A stretch of 64,000 bases of DNA from an uncultured Atopobium sp. (GTDB taxonomy: Bacteria > Actinomycetota > Coriobacteriia > Coriobacteriales > Atopobiaceae). The notes beneath the pieces were generated by a model. That model was not told the DNA's origin. It worked only from the letters and a program-made list of their open reading frames with translations, and made no database searches. Numbering within the stretch: the first letter of the stretch is position 1; every line of letters starts with the position of its first letter. A program made the translations under genes and the position numbers. The DNA lies in the NCBI GenBank assembly GCA_938045565.1, contig CALIAZ010000003.1:62001-126000 (forward strand). Direction: 5' to 3'. Below, in pieces: positions 1 through 7,693 of the stretch.

Positions 1-99
1 GATACCGTGACGTTTAGCCACATGAAATATAATAACCTTAATCAACAACTTATGTGGCGAGAAACCACTCATGGAGATTTTCACACCATCTACCGGTAG
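1..99 (+). CDS. C-terminal end of an unidentified gene (partial)
   Basis: Frame 1 is open from the window edge to TAG at 97-99 and gives about 32 residues ending in GDFHTIYR. I do not recognise it. A second frame is also plausible: ATG at 71 opens a 33-codon stretch ending at TAG 170-172 (ending KRFLSH) that looks equally protein-like, so the true end may lie there, or a frameshift may separate the two. The first copy of the TGGCGAGAA word (55-63) falls in this tail. Low confidence because only the edge of the gene is present. Confidence 0.3.
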   Translation, partial: DTVTFSHMKYNNLNQQLMWRETTHGDFHTIYR

Positions 100-291
100 A
101 GCCACAGGTAATCAAGCTGTTTTCCAGCATTTATTTAAGGATATATCTGCTATTAAACGATTTTTATCTCATTAGTTGAGCATTTTTTCATAGAAGATAG
201 AGAATTTGTATAGGATTAATTTACGAGAACAATAACAGACATATCAAACTATTATTTATATAGAAAGTTATCCCCCTAAAAAGGATATCCC

Positions 292-2544
292 ATGAAAAAG
301 AAGACACAATCTCCCTACAAGCCATCTGCACAAAAGCTTATTGCGGCTGCTTCGTTGAGTGCAGCCCTGCTTTGCGGACTCCACGCTGCTCCTGCTCTTG
401 CAGAGACCGCTGATAATTCAGCAGTAAGTGCTCCAGTTGTAACAACTGAAACTACTGCAACAGCTGAAAATACTTCTCCTACAGCAACTGAAAGCTCTCA
501 GCCTGCTTCACCTGCAGCACCAACGACAACTACTCCAACAACAAACCCGACACCTGCTGCTCCAACAGAGAATACAACGCCTACTCCTCAATCTTCTGGG
601 TGGAGACAAGAAAACGGTCAATTCCACTATTACAAAGAAGATGGAACACTTGTCACAAGCCAGTGGATTAAAGATGATTCTGGTTGGCACTATGTAGATG
701 CTGCTGGTAATGCAGCCAAGGGTTGGTATACAACACCTAATGGGAAAACTTGGTATTTTGATCCTTCTCAGGATGCTTATCCAGCATTTGTAGGTGCACA
801 TCTCATTGATGGAAAGGCTTACTTTTTTGATGAAGGCTATGGTCTTGTCACCAAAGGATGGGTACATCATCAAGATGGCACCTGGTCCTATATTGGCTCA
901 GATGGTTCTTTCCACTCCGATTGGAAGCAGTTGCCAAACGGTAAGTGGTTCTACTTTGATACTGAAGACCCCTTCCATCGTATGAAGGTTGGAGTTGTTC
1001 AGCTTTCTAGTGGAACTTTCTATGTAGATGAGAGCGCTGGAATGACTTCTAATAGCTGGGTGCACCTGCCAAACGGAGGCTGGGCCTGGGCTCAGTCAAG
1101 CGGAGCTTTTGCATCTGGTTGGTTTAATACTCCAAATGGTAAGACCTGGTATTTTGACCCTTCAGATTCACAACATCCAGCTGCAATTGGTGAGACTCAA
1201 ATTAACAACAAGTATTATTACTTTGATGAAGGATATGGTCTTCGCAGAAATGGTTGGGTCCATCGTACAGACAATTCCTGGTCATGGGCTGATACCGATG
1301 GCACATTCCACTCTGAATGGAAACAGCTTCCAAACGGTAAATGGTTCTACTTTGATCCAGAAGATCCACACCATCGTCTGTCTGTAGGCGTAATTAAGAT
1401 TTCTAGCGGTACGTACAACATTGATGTAAATGCTGGTATGACTTCAAACGATTGGGTTCAGTTGCCTACCCGCGAATGGGCATGGGCTCAGTCAAGCGGC
1501 GCTTTTGCATCTGGCTGGTTTAATACCCCAAATGGCAAGACCTGGTATTTTGACTCTACAAAGCTAGGTAATCCCGCCTACATTGGTGAGCATTCCATTA
1601 ACGGCAAAGACTATTACTTTGATGAGGGTTATGGTCTTATCCGTAACTCCTGGGTAACCCTTACCAATGGCGTAAAACGCTGGGCTGGTCCAGATGGAGT
1701 ACTGACTGGACGTCTTTCTCCTGATGGAATCTTTACTGCTGATAACGGCACTCAACCTACAGGTACCGTAAAGCTTCCTGGACTTACTCTTCACATTGGC
1801 TCAGACCACAAGGTAAAAACCGGCTGGGTAAAAGAAAACGGCAAGGACTATTACTATCTCAATGATGGCTCAGCCGCCTCTGATTGGGTCAATATCCAGG
1901 GAACGTACTATTACTTCAACACAAACGGTGAGAAACAAACCGGCTGGGTTCACCTCAAAAGTGGCTGGTATTACCTGGACGCTGACGGCAAAATGAGAAC
2001 CGGTTGGATTAAAGATAATGGTAAAGACTATTATCTTGATTCCAACGGAACTATGGTAACTGGATACACCACCTGGGGCGGCAAACTCTATTGGGCTGGC
2101 GCAGACGGCGCCATGGAGGAGCAGCCTTGCTACTACCCCGATATGTATCGCTACGCTCAGAACTACTACAGTGCCACTAACTGGCTCATTCAAATTGATA
2201 CTACCGGCAATCGTTTTGCAGTATACAGAGGTTCACACGGCAACTGGGTTGTTTGGTACGAATGGCAGTGCACCACAGGAGCGCCAGGCATGTGGACTCC
2301 ACATGGTCAATTTACCGTAGGTAACAAGGGACTCTACTTTGGTTCTGGTTATAGATGCTGGTACTACACAACCATCTCTGGTGAGTATCTCATCCACTCC
2401 ATCCTCTATCATGCAGACGGTTACACCGTTCGTGACGGTAGACTTGGCTATAACGGCTCCCATGGCTGTGTCCGTCTTGCAACAGAGAATGCTAAGTGGG
2501 TATACGACAACATTCCTTATGGAACCAAGATTGTTATTTGGTAA
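292..2544 (+). CDS. Secreted L,D-transpeptidase (YkuD) with cell-wall-binding repeats
   Basis: A 750-residue exported protein. Residues 1-38 form a signal peptide (KKK, hydrophobic core, cleavage after APALA). Residues 40-100 are a Thr/Pro/Ala linker. About 100-620 hold many 20-residue aromatic/Gly repeats of the choline/glucan-binding type (GWxxxxGxWYYxxxxG). About 620-750 form a YkuD catalytic domain with the conserved His (LIHSILYH) and the catalytic SHGCVRL motif. The family cross-links peptidoglycan or anchors proteins through 3-3 bonds; the repeats should hold it on the wall. The start is supported by AAAGGA six bases upstream. It stands alone, with a terminator directly after it. The ligand of the repeats cannot be told from sequence. 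Confidence 0.88.
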   Translation: MKKKTQSPYKPSAQKLIAAASLSAALLCGLHAAPALAETADNSAVSAPVVTTETTATAENTSPTATESSQPASPAAPTTTTPTTNPTPAAPTENTTPTPQSSGWRQENGQFHYYKEDGTLVTSQWIKDDSGWHYVDAAGNAAKGWYTTPNGKTWYFDPSQDAYPAFVGAHLIDGKAYFFDEGYGLVTKGWVHHQDGTWSYIGSDGSFHSDWKQLPNGKWFYFDTEDPFHRMKVGVVQLSSGTFYVDESAGMTSNSWVHLPNGGWAWAQSSGAFASGWFNTPNGKTWYFDPSDSQHPAAIGETQINNKYYYFDEGYGLRRNGWVHRTDNSWSWADTDGTFHSEWKQLPNGKWFYFDPEDPHHRLSVGVIKISSGTYNIDVNAGMTSNDWVQLPTREWAWAQSSGAFASGWFNTPNGKTWYFDSTKLGNPAYIGEHSINGKDYYFDEGYGLIRNSWVTLTNGVKRWAGPDGVLTGRLSPDGIFTADNGTQPTGTVKLPGLTLHIGSDHKVKTGWVKENGKDYYYLNDGSAASDWVNIQGTYYYFNTNGEKQTGWVHLKSGWYYLDADGKMRTGWIKDNGKDYYLDSNGTMVTGYTTWGGKLYWAGADGAMEEQPCYYPDMYRYAQNYYSATNWLIQIDTTGNRFAVYRGSHGNWVVWYEWQCTTGAPGMWTPHGQFTVGNKGLYFGSGYRCWYYTTISGEYLIHSILYHADGYTVRDGRLGYNGSHGCVRLATENAKWVYDNIPYGTKIVIW
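721..1653 (+). repeat. Three in-frame 396-bp (132-aa) repeat units inside the transpeptidase gene
   Basis: Units begin at 721, 1117 and 1513, each opening with GWxxTPNGKTWYFD and running through FDEGYGL, a WKQLPNGKWFYF block and GMTSN. The third unit is partial. The spacing is exactly 396 bp twice. Long stretches around 1090-1150 and 1490-1545 are nearly identical at DNA level, pointing to recent unequal duplication. Confidence 0.8.
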
Positions 2545-2570
2545 CCTAAATAAACATGAAGCTCTATAGC

Positions 2571-2604
2571 AATAAACCCCAACTCACTTTGAGCTGGGGT
2601 TTAT
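2571..2604. terminator. Bidirectional hairpin terminator
   Basis: AATAAACCCCA pairs with TGGGGTTTATT around a short loop, with T-rich flanks on both sides. It sits between the convergent transpeptidase gene and the orf after ruvB, so it probably serves both. Confidence 0.8.
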
Positions 2605-2625
2605 TTGTTTTCTTTTAGTGCATGC

Positions 2626-3021
2626 TTACGCAAAATACTTTGCTTCAAAATCCTTAAATTGCTCTGGTGTGGCACTTAAATCTACCGAGAAGGACTGTGC
2701 TACAGCTACTGCCTGTTGCCTCCTGAGACCAGCCTTATCCTCATCCCCTAGTTGCTCATAAGCATGAGAGAGTCTATCAAGCGCATATACCACGTATTCT
2801 GCAACAGAATCAGCTACACCTGAAAGCAACATCATGGTTACAAGAGAGTCTGGAGAAAGCGCAAGAGCAGTCTCTGGGCTCAGATCAATGAGTTCTGCAA
2901 CAGCTGCTTCTACCCCATCAAGAGACTCTTCAGTTTGAGTCTCTAAAGCATTTCCCAAACCTGCTGTGACCGTCGAAGTAAAGTCATCGATTACTTCCAA
3001 AATGTAATCTCGTTGAAGCAT
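2626..3021 (-). CDS. Small hypothetical protein at the end of the ruvCAB operon
   Basis: A 131-residue acidic, probably helical, soluble protein starting MLQRDYILEVIDDF; no signal peptide or membrane segment. It begins 14 bases after the ruvB stop on the same strand and the operon terminator follows it, so it is very likely cotranscribed with ruvCAB. The start has only a weak GGAA ribosome site. The opening residues recall small proteins annotated DUF6483, but that is from memory and unconfirmed. The middle (DRLSHAYEQLGDEDKAGLRRQQ) looks TPR-like. Function unknown. Confidence 0.7.
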   Translation of the reverse strand: MLQRDYILEVIDDFTSTVTAGLGNALETQTEESLDGVEAAVAELIDLSPETALALSPDSLVTMMLLSGVADSVAEYVVYALDRLSHAYEQLGDEDKAGLRRQQAVAVAQSFSVDLSATPEQFKDFEAKYFA

Positions 3022-3035
3022 TTTGTTCCAATCTG

Positions 3036-4103
3036 CTATTTTGTAGGAACAGGAATACGTAAGTGATCAAATGCAGCATGCGTTGCCTGTCTACCTTGAG
3101 GAGTTCTAATGATAAGCCCTTGTTGCAAAAGATATGGCTCATAAACATCTTCAAGTGTAGATGGGTCCTCTGAGACTGCGCTTGCGATGGTTGTGAGACC
3201 AACTGGACGACCTCTAAACGTTTCACAAAGCGCACGTAAAACACGCACGTCCATTACATCTAGACCAAGCTCATCAATCTCAAAGAATGAGAGCGCCTCT
3301 GAGGCTACCTGCCAGGTGATAGTGCCTTCAGCTTTAACTTGTGCGTAATCTCGTACGCGTTTTAGCAGACGGTTTGCCAGGCGCGGCGTACCTCTTGATC
3401 GAGAAGCAATTTCAGCAGCTCCCTGCTCATCAACTTCTACATCAAGAATGTTTGCTGAACGCATGACAATAGTCTGAAGCTCAGGGATAGTGTAGTAATC
3501 CAGACGATAAGAAATGCCAAAACGATCACGCAAAGGACCAGTTAAAAGTCCTGTTCTTGTTGTTGCTGCTACAAGAGTAAAGCGTGGAATATCAAGCCTG
3601 ATTGACCTGGCTGCAGGACCTTTACCAATAACAATATCCAAGAAGAAATCTTCCATTGCTGGATACAGAATTTCTTCAACCTGGTGATTAAGCCTATGAA
3701 TCTCATCTACAAAGAGGATATCTCCCTCTTCTAGATTGGTGAGAATTGCTGCTAAATCTCCTGCTCGCTCAATTGCGGGACCAGAGGTTGTATGAAACTT
3801 TGAGCCCATTTCTCCTGCTAAAACACCTGCAAGGGTTGTTTTACCAAGGCCTGGAGGACCAGAAAAAATAACATGATCAAGCGGCTCATTACGACTTTTT
3901 GCTGCCTCAATAAGAACGCGAAGATTTGATTTAACACGCTCCTGGCCAAGATACTCATCAAGTGTTTTTGGTCGCAGGTTTCTATCTTGCTCCAAGTCTT
4001 CTGCCTGAAGTCCACTAGAAACTACACGCTGAGAAGTGTGTCCTGGAAACGGAGCTGGAGTAGACGACGACTCAAATAAGTTATCTGCATCTGCTTCCCA
4101 CAT
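3036..4103 (-). CDS. ruvB: Holliday junction branch-migration helicase RuvB
   Basis: A 355-residue AAA+ motor that drives branch migration of Holliday junctions together with RuvA. It shows Walker [10 protein letters not shown], Walker B DEIHR, the sensor region VAATTRTG, the arginine finger in GPLRDRFG, and the C-terminal winged-helix segment ending [11 protein letters not shown]. Length is normal with a short N-terminal extension. Its ATG overlaps the ruvA stop by one base (TAATG), showing translational coupling in the order ruvC-ruvA-ruvB. Confidence 0.97.
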   Translation of the reverse strand: MWEADADNLFESSSTPAPFPGHTSQRVVSSGLQAEDLEQDRNLRPKTLDEYLGQERVKSNLRVLIEAAKSRNEPLDHVIFSGPPGLGKTTLAGVLAGEMGSKFHTTSGPAIERAGDLAAILTNLEEGDILFVDEIHRLNHQVEEILYPAMEDFFLDIVIGKGPAARSIRLDIPRFTLVAATTRTGLLTGPLRDRFGISYRLDYYTIPELQTIVMRSANILDVEVDEQGAAEIASRSRGTPRLANRLLKRVRDYAQVKAEGTITWQVASEALSFFEIDELGLDVMDVRVLRALCETFRGRPVGLTTIASAVSEDPSTLEDVYEPYLLQQGLIIRTPQGRQATHAAFDHLRIPVPTK

Positions 4104-4735
4104 TAATTACCACTTCCCAAACGCCTTAGTGCATATCCAATAGCAGCTTCAATTGTAATAGCACCAGCCTCTTCATACCCCTCAAGAGCAAGCGTTGCTT
4201 CCTGAGAAGTAAAGCCCATTCCAAGAAGAGCCTCAATAGCCTCTGATTCTACCGAGGTAACACCAGGTTTTGGAATAGCAGCAAAGTCTGCAGGAGACGT
4301 AAGACCAACAATCTGCTTAAGCTCTGCATCTTTTGCAAACACATCGGAAAGTTCAATTACTAAGCGCTCTGCCTTCTTCTTACCAAGACCAGAGACACTC
4401 TTAAGACGATTGCCATCGTTAGTGGCCACAATCACAGCAAGTTGCTGTGGGGTAAACGTAGAAAGCACAGAAAGAGCCAGTTTAGGACCTACTCCAGAAA
4501 TTGCACGCAAGCGATCAAAGAGCGCACGTTCTTCTCGCGAAGCAAATCCAAAGAGTTCCATTGAATCTTCTCTGACTACCATACGAGTTAAAACGGTAAC
4601 GCCCGCCTCGCCTGCTTGTGGAAGCGCGGCAGCTGTTGAAGCTGAGATACCCAGCTCATACCCAACGCCATTGACGTCGAGAACAGCAACTGAAGGTGTA
4701 ACGGATACAAGTGTGCCCGTAAGCTGGACAATCAT
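4103..4735 (-). CDS. ruvA: Holliday junction DNA-binding protein RuvA
   Basis: A 210-residue protein that binds four-way junctions and recruits RuvB. It begins [12 protein letters not shown] and contains the two helix-hairpin-helix motifs (about 70-85, [10 protein letters not shown]; about 108-122, [16 protein letters not shown]) and a C-terminal UBA-like domain III ([13 protein letters not shown]) that contacts RuvB. Its ATG overlaps the ruvC stop by four bases (ATGA). Confidence 0.97.
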   Translation of the reverse strand: MIVQLTGTLVSVTPSVAVLDVNGVGYELGISASTAAALPQAGEAGVTVLTRMVVREDSMELFGFASREERALFDRLRAISGVGPKLALSVLSTFTPQQLAVIVATNDGNRLKSVSGLGKKKAERLVIELSDVFAKDAELKQIVGLTSPADFAAIPKPGVTSVESEAIEALLGMGFTSQEATLALEGYEEAGAITIEAAIGYALRRLGSGN

Positions 4736-5235
4736 AGTTGTATTCTTCCCTTTCCAAGCGAGGTAGTTCTTACAAGATTAGCGTGACAAACCGCAGCAGC
4801 TAAAGCATCAGCTGCGTGGTCTGGGTGAGGCTGATGATCCAAGCATAAAATATTTTGAACCATATACATAACCTGCTGTTTATCTGCAGCTCCTGTACCA
4901 ACAACAGCCTGTTTGATCTGCATTGGAGTATATTCTCCAACCGTGAGACCTGCTTTAGAACAAGCGACAATAGCAGCTCCGCGAGCATGTGCAGTAGGAA
5001 TAGCTGATTTAACGTTTTGTCCAAAGTAAATACTCTCGATAGAAAGAGCTTCTGGAGAGAACTTATCTATAACCTCAACAATCTGGTTATAGATTCTTCC
5101 CAAACGCATATCTATTGGCTCATCAGCAGTTGTAGTAATGCATCCATAGGCACGTGCACGGCATTCAGAGCCCCTTGTCTCTACAATTCCCCATCCAGTG
5201 TGAGCAAGACCAGGGTCTATTCCAAGAATTACCAT
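4732..5235 (-). CDS. ruvC: Holliday junction resolvase RuvC
   Basis: A 167-residue RNase H-fold endonuclease that cuts Holliday junctions. The acidic catalytic residues are visible: Asp in GIDPG at the N-terminus, Glu in SIESIYFG, and Asp residues in HPDHAADALAAA. It has an ideal ribosome site (AGGAGG, then GCA, then ATG) and is the first gene of ruvCAB, with a LexA-type palindrome just upstream. Confidence 0.96.
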   Translation of the reverse strand: MVILGIDPGLAHTGWGIVETRGSECRARAYGCITTTADEPIDMRLGRIYNQIVEVIDKFSPEALSIESIYFGQNVKSAIPTAHARGAAIVACSKAGLTVGEYTPMQIKQAVVGTGAADKQQVMYMVQNILCLDHQPHPDHAADALAAAVCHANLVRTTSLGKGRIQL

Positions 5236-5245
5236 TGCACCTCCT

Positions 5246-5269
5246 AATATAGAACGTTAGTTCTATATT
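5246..5269 (-). promoter_or_regulatory. LexA (SOS) box upstream of ruvCAB
   Basis: A perfect palindrome with 10-bp arms AATATAGAAC and GTTCTATATT around GTTA. Its core GAAC-N4-GTTC (5252-5263) is the Gram-positive/actinobacterial LexA recognition pattern. It lies 11-34 bases upstream of the ruvC start, where a repressor would block transcription. ruvCAB is a classical SOS operon, so sequence and context agree. Confidence 0.8.
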
Positions 5270-5296
5270 ATCACAGAGTCTGCGCAAACGATGCAA

Positions 5297-7084
5297 CTAA
5301 TTTTCTGAGAAGGGACCTCTCCACATTTTGGGGTCAACCATGCCAATTTGCGTGTCAGTTTCTTGAGCAAGCTCCTTTAAAAGCTCCAGCATATCCTTAA
5401 AGCCTTCCTGAGCCTCTGTTGGGTCAACTGACAACTCAGGCAGATGCATAGAAGTCCCCTGAATTTCTCGCAAAGAATTGCGCAATGATTCTATCAGCTC
5501 AGATTCTGAAGCCTTTGTATCTCTAATTCTGTCTTGCCAGACTGACGCGTGTGGAATTTGAGCATTTGTGAGGCTCTTTGAAGACATCTCCAGAACCTCA
5601 GTGGTGTTTCTACGGTCTTTTTGGCGAGCGTGGAGCGTAGAAATAATTGCCTTAACCTCGTCAGCCTTTCCCATTTCTTCCACAATGGCAGAAATACTCT
5701 TATTCCATTCAAGGTAGCTGGTGAGCACGTAATCAACAAACTCAATGCGTTCTTGAGGAGTTGGCGCAACATTTTCCAGACCATCAGTTACAACCTCAGA
5801 GATATTCTCTAGAACGGCATGGTCAATAGCTGGCGAGAAGGTATTTCTTACTCTTGCAAGGTCAACAATATCTGCGTGATACATATCACCCAGCGGCCAC
5901 AGAGAGTGAGCGCTAGAGATCTCTGTTCCCTTGAGCGCAAGAATAGTTTTATCGGCAGTCTCGAGCGTTAGATAATTGTGCTGGTCAGCATATGCATAGC
6001 CATATGCACTTATCAGCTTTGCGTCGGTCAATGTCGAGAAAACCGTGTTGTCCACGGCAACCTTATTAACACGAAGTCTTGCGGTAAGAAGCTCTGCAGC
6101 ACTTGCTGCTCGAGAATCTTTGTTTGGAAGCAGCAGTACGTGCACGCGCATAGGACCTAAAGCATCTGAAGCAAGAGCCATGGTAACAAGAGAATTGAGC
6201 GAGCCATCAACTGCAATAAACACGCCGTCAAAGCCAGATTTTACTGTGTAATCACGCACGCCTATAGCCAATACGCCCCAGGTGGTAAGCGCGCTGTTAT
6301 AGACACCCGCCGTGTCTTCTCTATCAAAGTTTTCGATGGTGTCTTGGTCAACATCACAGACAACCATATCTTCTGAGAATGATGCTGCTTGTTTGACCAA
6401 ATCTCCTGAAGGTGACAAGAAGAAACTTGAACCACAAAACACCTGATTGCCGTAAGCGCCAACAGCGTTTGCCGCAATAAGCCAGCTATCAAATTCTTCA
6501 ACATCTCCCAGATAGCGGCTTTCTGCCACCGCCATACCCATAGCAGATGAAGAATCATCAACAGCAAAGCCAAAATACGGCAGGTAAATAACGGCATCTA
6601 ACGAGTCGTCGACATCTTGCCATGCGTCAAGATCGTCATAGGTAAAAGCAACGCCAAACGTAAGGCCACCTGCTTCAAACTTTGCAAGCTCAACGGTATT
6701 CTCGCCAGATGCTTGTGCGGAGCTGGCAGAGCGAGCAAGAGCACTCATGTGCGCTATCTGGGCAGTCAATTTAAGCGGGGTTACGGCTCCGTTTCTGACG
6801 AGAAGAGCCTCGCTCGCTGCGCTTCCATCAAACTCTGTTACAACAGGAATAAGAGCCGCAATAGGAAGTTTTTCTGAAAGTGAGTTGATAATCTCAGAGA
6901 GGTCTGCAAAAAGACCTTCTGTATCAGCTTCTGGCACACTGAGCAGTCCTGTAAGGGTTGGCGCAGGATAAATTACTAGCTCAGCGCCTTGTTGTTGGGC
7001 TCTCTGAGCATATTCCAGCATAGTCTGAGCGGTAAACTCAAAATCACCAGCCTGAGTATTCATTTGTGCAACTGCTATGCGCAT
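5297..7084 (-). CDS. Degenerate glutamine-dependent NAD synthetase-like protein
   Basis: A 595-residue protein with the two-domain layout of long NadE: a nitrilase-type amidase (about 1-255) followed by an ATP-pyrophosphatase-type synthetase (about 270-500). The fold signatures remain (MRIAVAQMNTQAGD; FDGVFIAVDGSLNS), but catalytic residues do not. The amidase Glu (usually FPE) is Ala41 in IYPAP. The usual ICED cysteine motif reads AFTYDD at 146-151. The synthetase SGGxDS loop is VDGSLNS at 292-298. The later family motif TTGNKSE reads LKGTEISS. The open frame is intact and the start has AGGAAT before it, so this looks like a maintained pseudoenzyme and not a decaying gene. Function unknown. 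Confidence 0.75.
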   Translation of the reverse strand: MRIAVAQMNTQAGDFEFTAQTMLEYAQRAQQQGAELVIYPAPTLTGLLSVPEADTEGLFADLSEIINSLSEKLPIAALIPVVTEFDGSAASEALLVRNGAVTPLKLTAQIAHMSALARSASSAQASGENTVELAKFEAGGLTFGVAFTYDDLDAWQDVDDSLDAVIYLPYFGFAVDDSSSAMGMAVAESRYLGDVEEFDSWLIAANAVGAYGNQVFCGSSFFLSPSGDLVKQAASFSEDMVVCDVDQDTIENFDREDTAGVYNSALTTWGVLAIGVRDYTVKSGFDGVFIAVDGSLNSLVTMALASDALGPMRVHVLLLPNKDSRAASAAELLTARLRVNKVAVDNTVFSTLTDAKLISAYGYAYADQHNYLTLETADKTILALKGTEISSAHSLWPLGDMYHADIVDLARVRNTFSPAIDHAVLENISEVVTDGLENVAPTPQERIEFVDYVLTSYLEWNKSISAIVEEMGKADEVKAIISTLHARQKDRRNTTEVLEMSSKSLTNAQIPHASVWQDRIRDTKASESELIESLRNSLREIQGTSMHLPELSVDPTEAQEGFKDMLELLKELAQETDTQIGMVDPKMWRGPFSEN

Positions 7085-7108
7085 ACCATTCCTATCATGA
7101 AGTACTTA

Positions 7109-7132
7109 GTTTGTTTTTACCCAAAAACAAAC
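7109..7132. terminator. Hairpin GTTTGTTTTT/AAAAACAAAC
   Basis: A perfect 10-bp AT-rich stem with loop ACCC, just upstream of the NAD-synthetase-like gene and downstream of the superoxide reductase gene on the same strand. It may reinforce the GC-rich terminator at 7149-7175, or act as an operator. Confidence 0.4.
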
Positions 7133-7148
7133 AGATGTAGTAATAAGA

Positions 7149-7175
7149 AACGGAGCCGCAGGTAGCAGCTCCGTT
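7149..7175 (-). terminator. Terminator of the superoxide reductase gene
   Basis: AACGGAGC pairs with GCTCCGTT across an 11-base loop, followed on the minus strand by TTCTTATT. It lies 44 bases after the gene's stop. Confidence 0.65.
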
Positions 7176-7218
7176 CAAATTCACAGATAAGCTTAGTTTG
7201 TTGAATACGCAGCTAGTC

Positions 7219-7584
7219 TTAGAGGGAAGCCTTCCAAAGACCGTGAAGGTTGCAGTACTCATAAGCCTCAGCCTCAACGCCCTCCTCAAGGGTGAAGGTA
7301 GCAACTGGCTCCTGGCCAGGCTTAAGCTGTGCGAACTGAGCGCCGTTCTCAGAAACAAGAGCAATGAACTCAATGTAGTGCTCTTCAAGCATTGGGTGAG
7401 CAACCTCGCCAACGCGGACGGTAACGGTGTTGCCCTCACGAGTAACAAATGGAACGTGCTTCTCAGCTGCGCCATCAGTAACGCCAGCCTGGAGAAGCTC
7501 AAGGTCTGCTGCCTCTACGTTGCCTGCGACACCGTAAACAACAGCGCCTGTCTCCTTGTTACGATAAAACTTTGCGTCGATCAT
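7219..7584 (-). CDS. Superoxide reductase (desulfoferrodoxin type, N-terminal iron site lost)
   Basis: A 121-residue protein that reduces superoxide to hydrogen peroxide at a non-haem Fe(His)4(Cys) centre. The metal ligands are visible: EKHVP (His43), HPMLEEHY (His63, His69) and CNLHGLW (Cys111, His114). The N-terminal part matches the desulforedoxin domain in position (KFYRNKETGAVV) but has none of its four cysteines, so it is a one-iron (class III-like) enzyme. ATG at 7582-7584 is chosen over a GTG five codons upstream because GAGGAG sits in front of the ATG. Single-gene unit with its own operator and terminator; fits an oxygen-sensitive anaerobe. Confidence 0.9.
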   Translation of the reverse strand: MIDAKFYRNKETGAVVYGVAGNVEAADLELLQAGVTDGAAEKHVPFVTREGNTVTVRVGEVAHPMLEEHYIEFIALVSENGAQFAQLKPGQEPVATFTLEEGVEAEAYEYCNLHGLWKASL

Positions 7585-7642
7585 TTTTTCTCCTCTCACG
7601 ACATCCGAAGATGTCAGAATTTCTTAGCAAGTGCTACTTAAA

Positions 7643-7657
7643 TAGTAACAGTTATTA
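7643..7657 (-). promoter_or_regulatory. Candidate PerR/Fur-type operator of the superoxide reductase gene
   Basis: A 7-1-7 palindrome, TAGTAAC-A-GTTATTA, with six of seven pairs matching, inside a wider AT-rich inverted repeat (CTTAAATA ... TATTTAAG, about 7637-7663). It lies about 60 bases upstream of the start codon. A closely similar site lies upstream of ahpC at 22302-22316. The 7-1-7 form is the PerR/Fur pattern; the regulator itself is not in the window. Confidence 0.5.
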
Positions 7658-7693
7658 TTTAAGAGTAACGTGCAAATTTAGATTCGACAAAAT

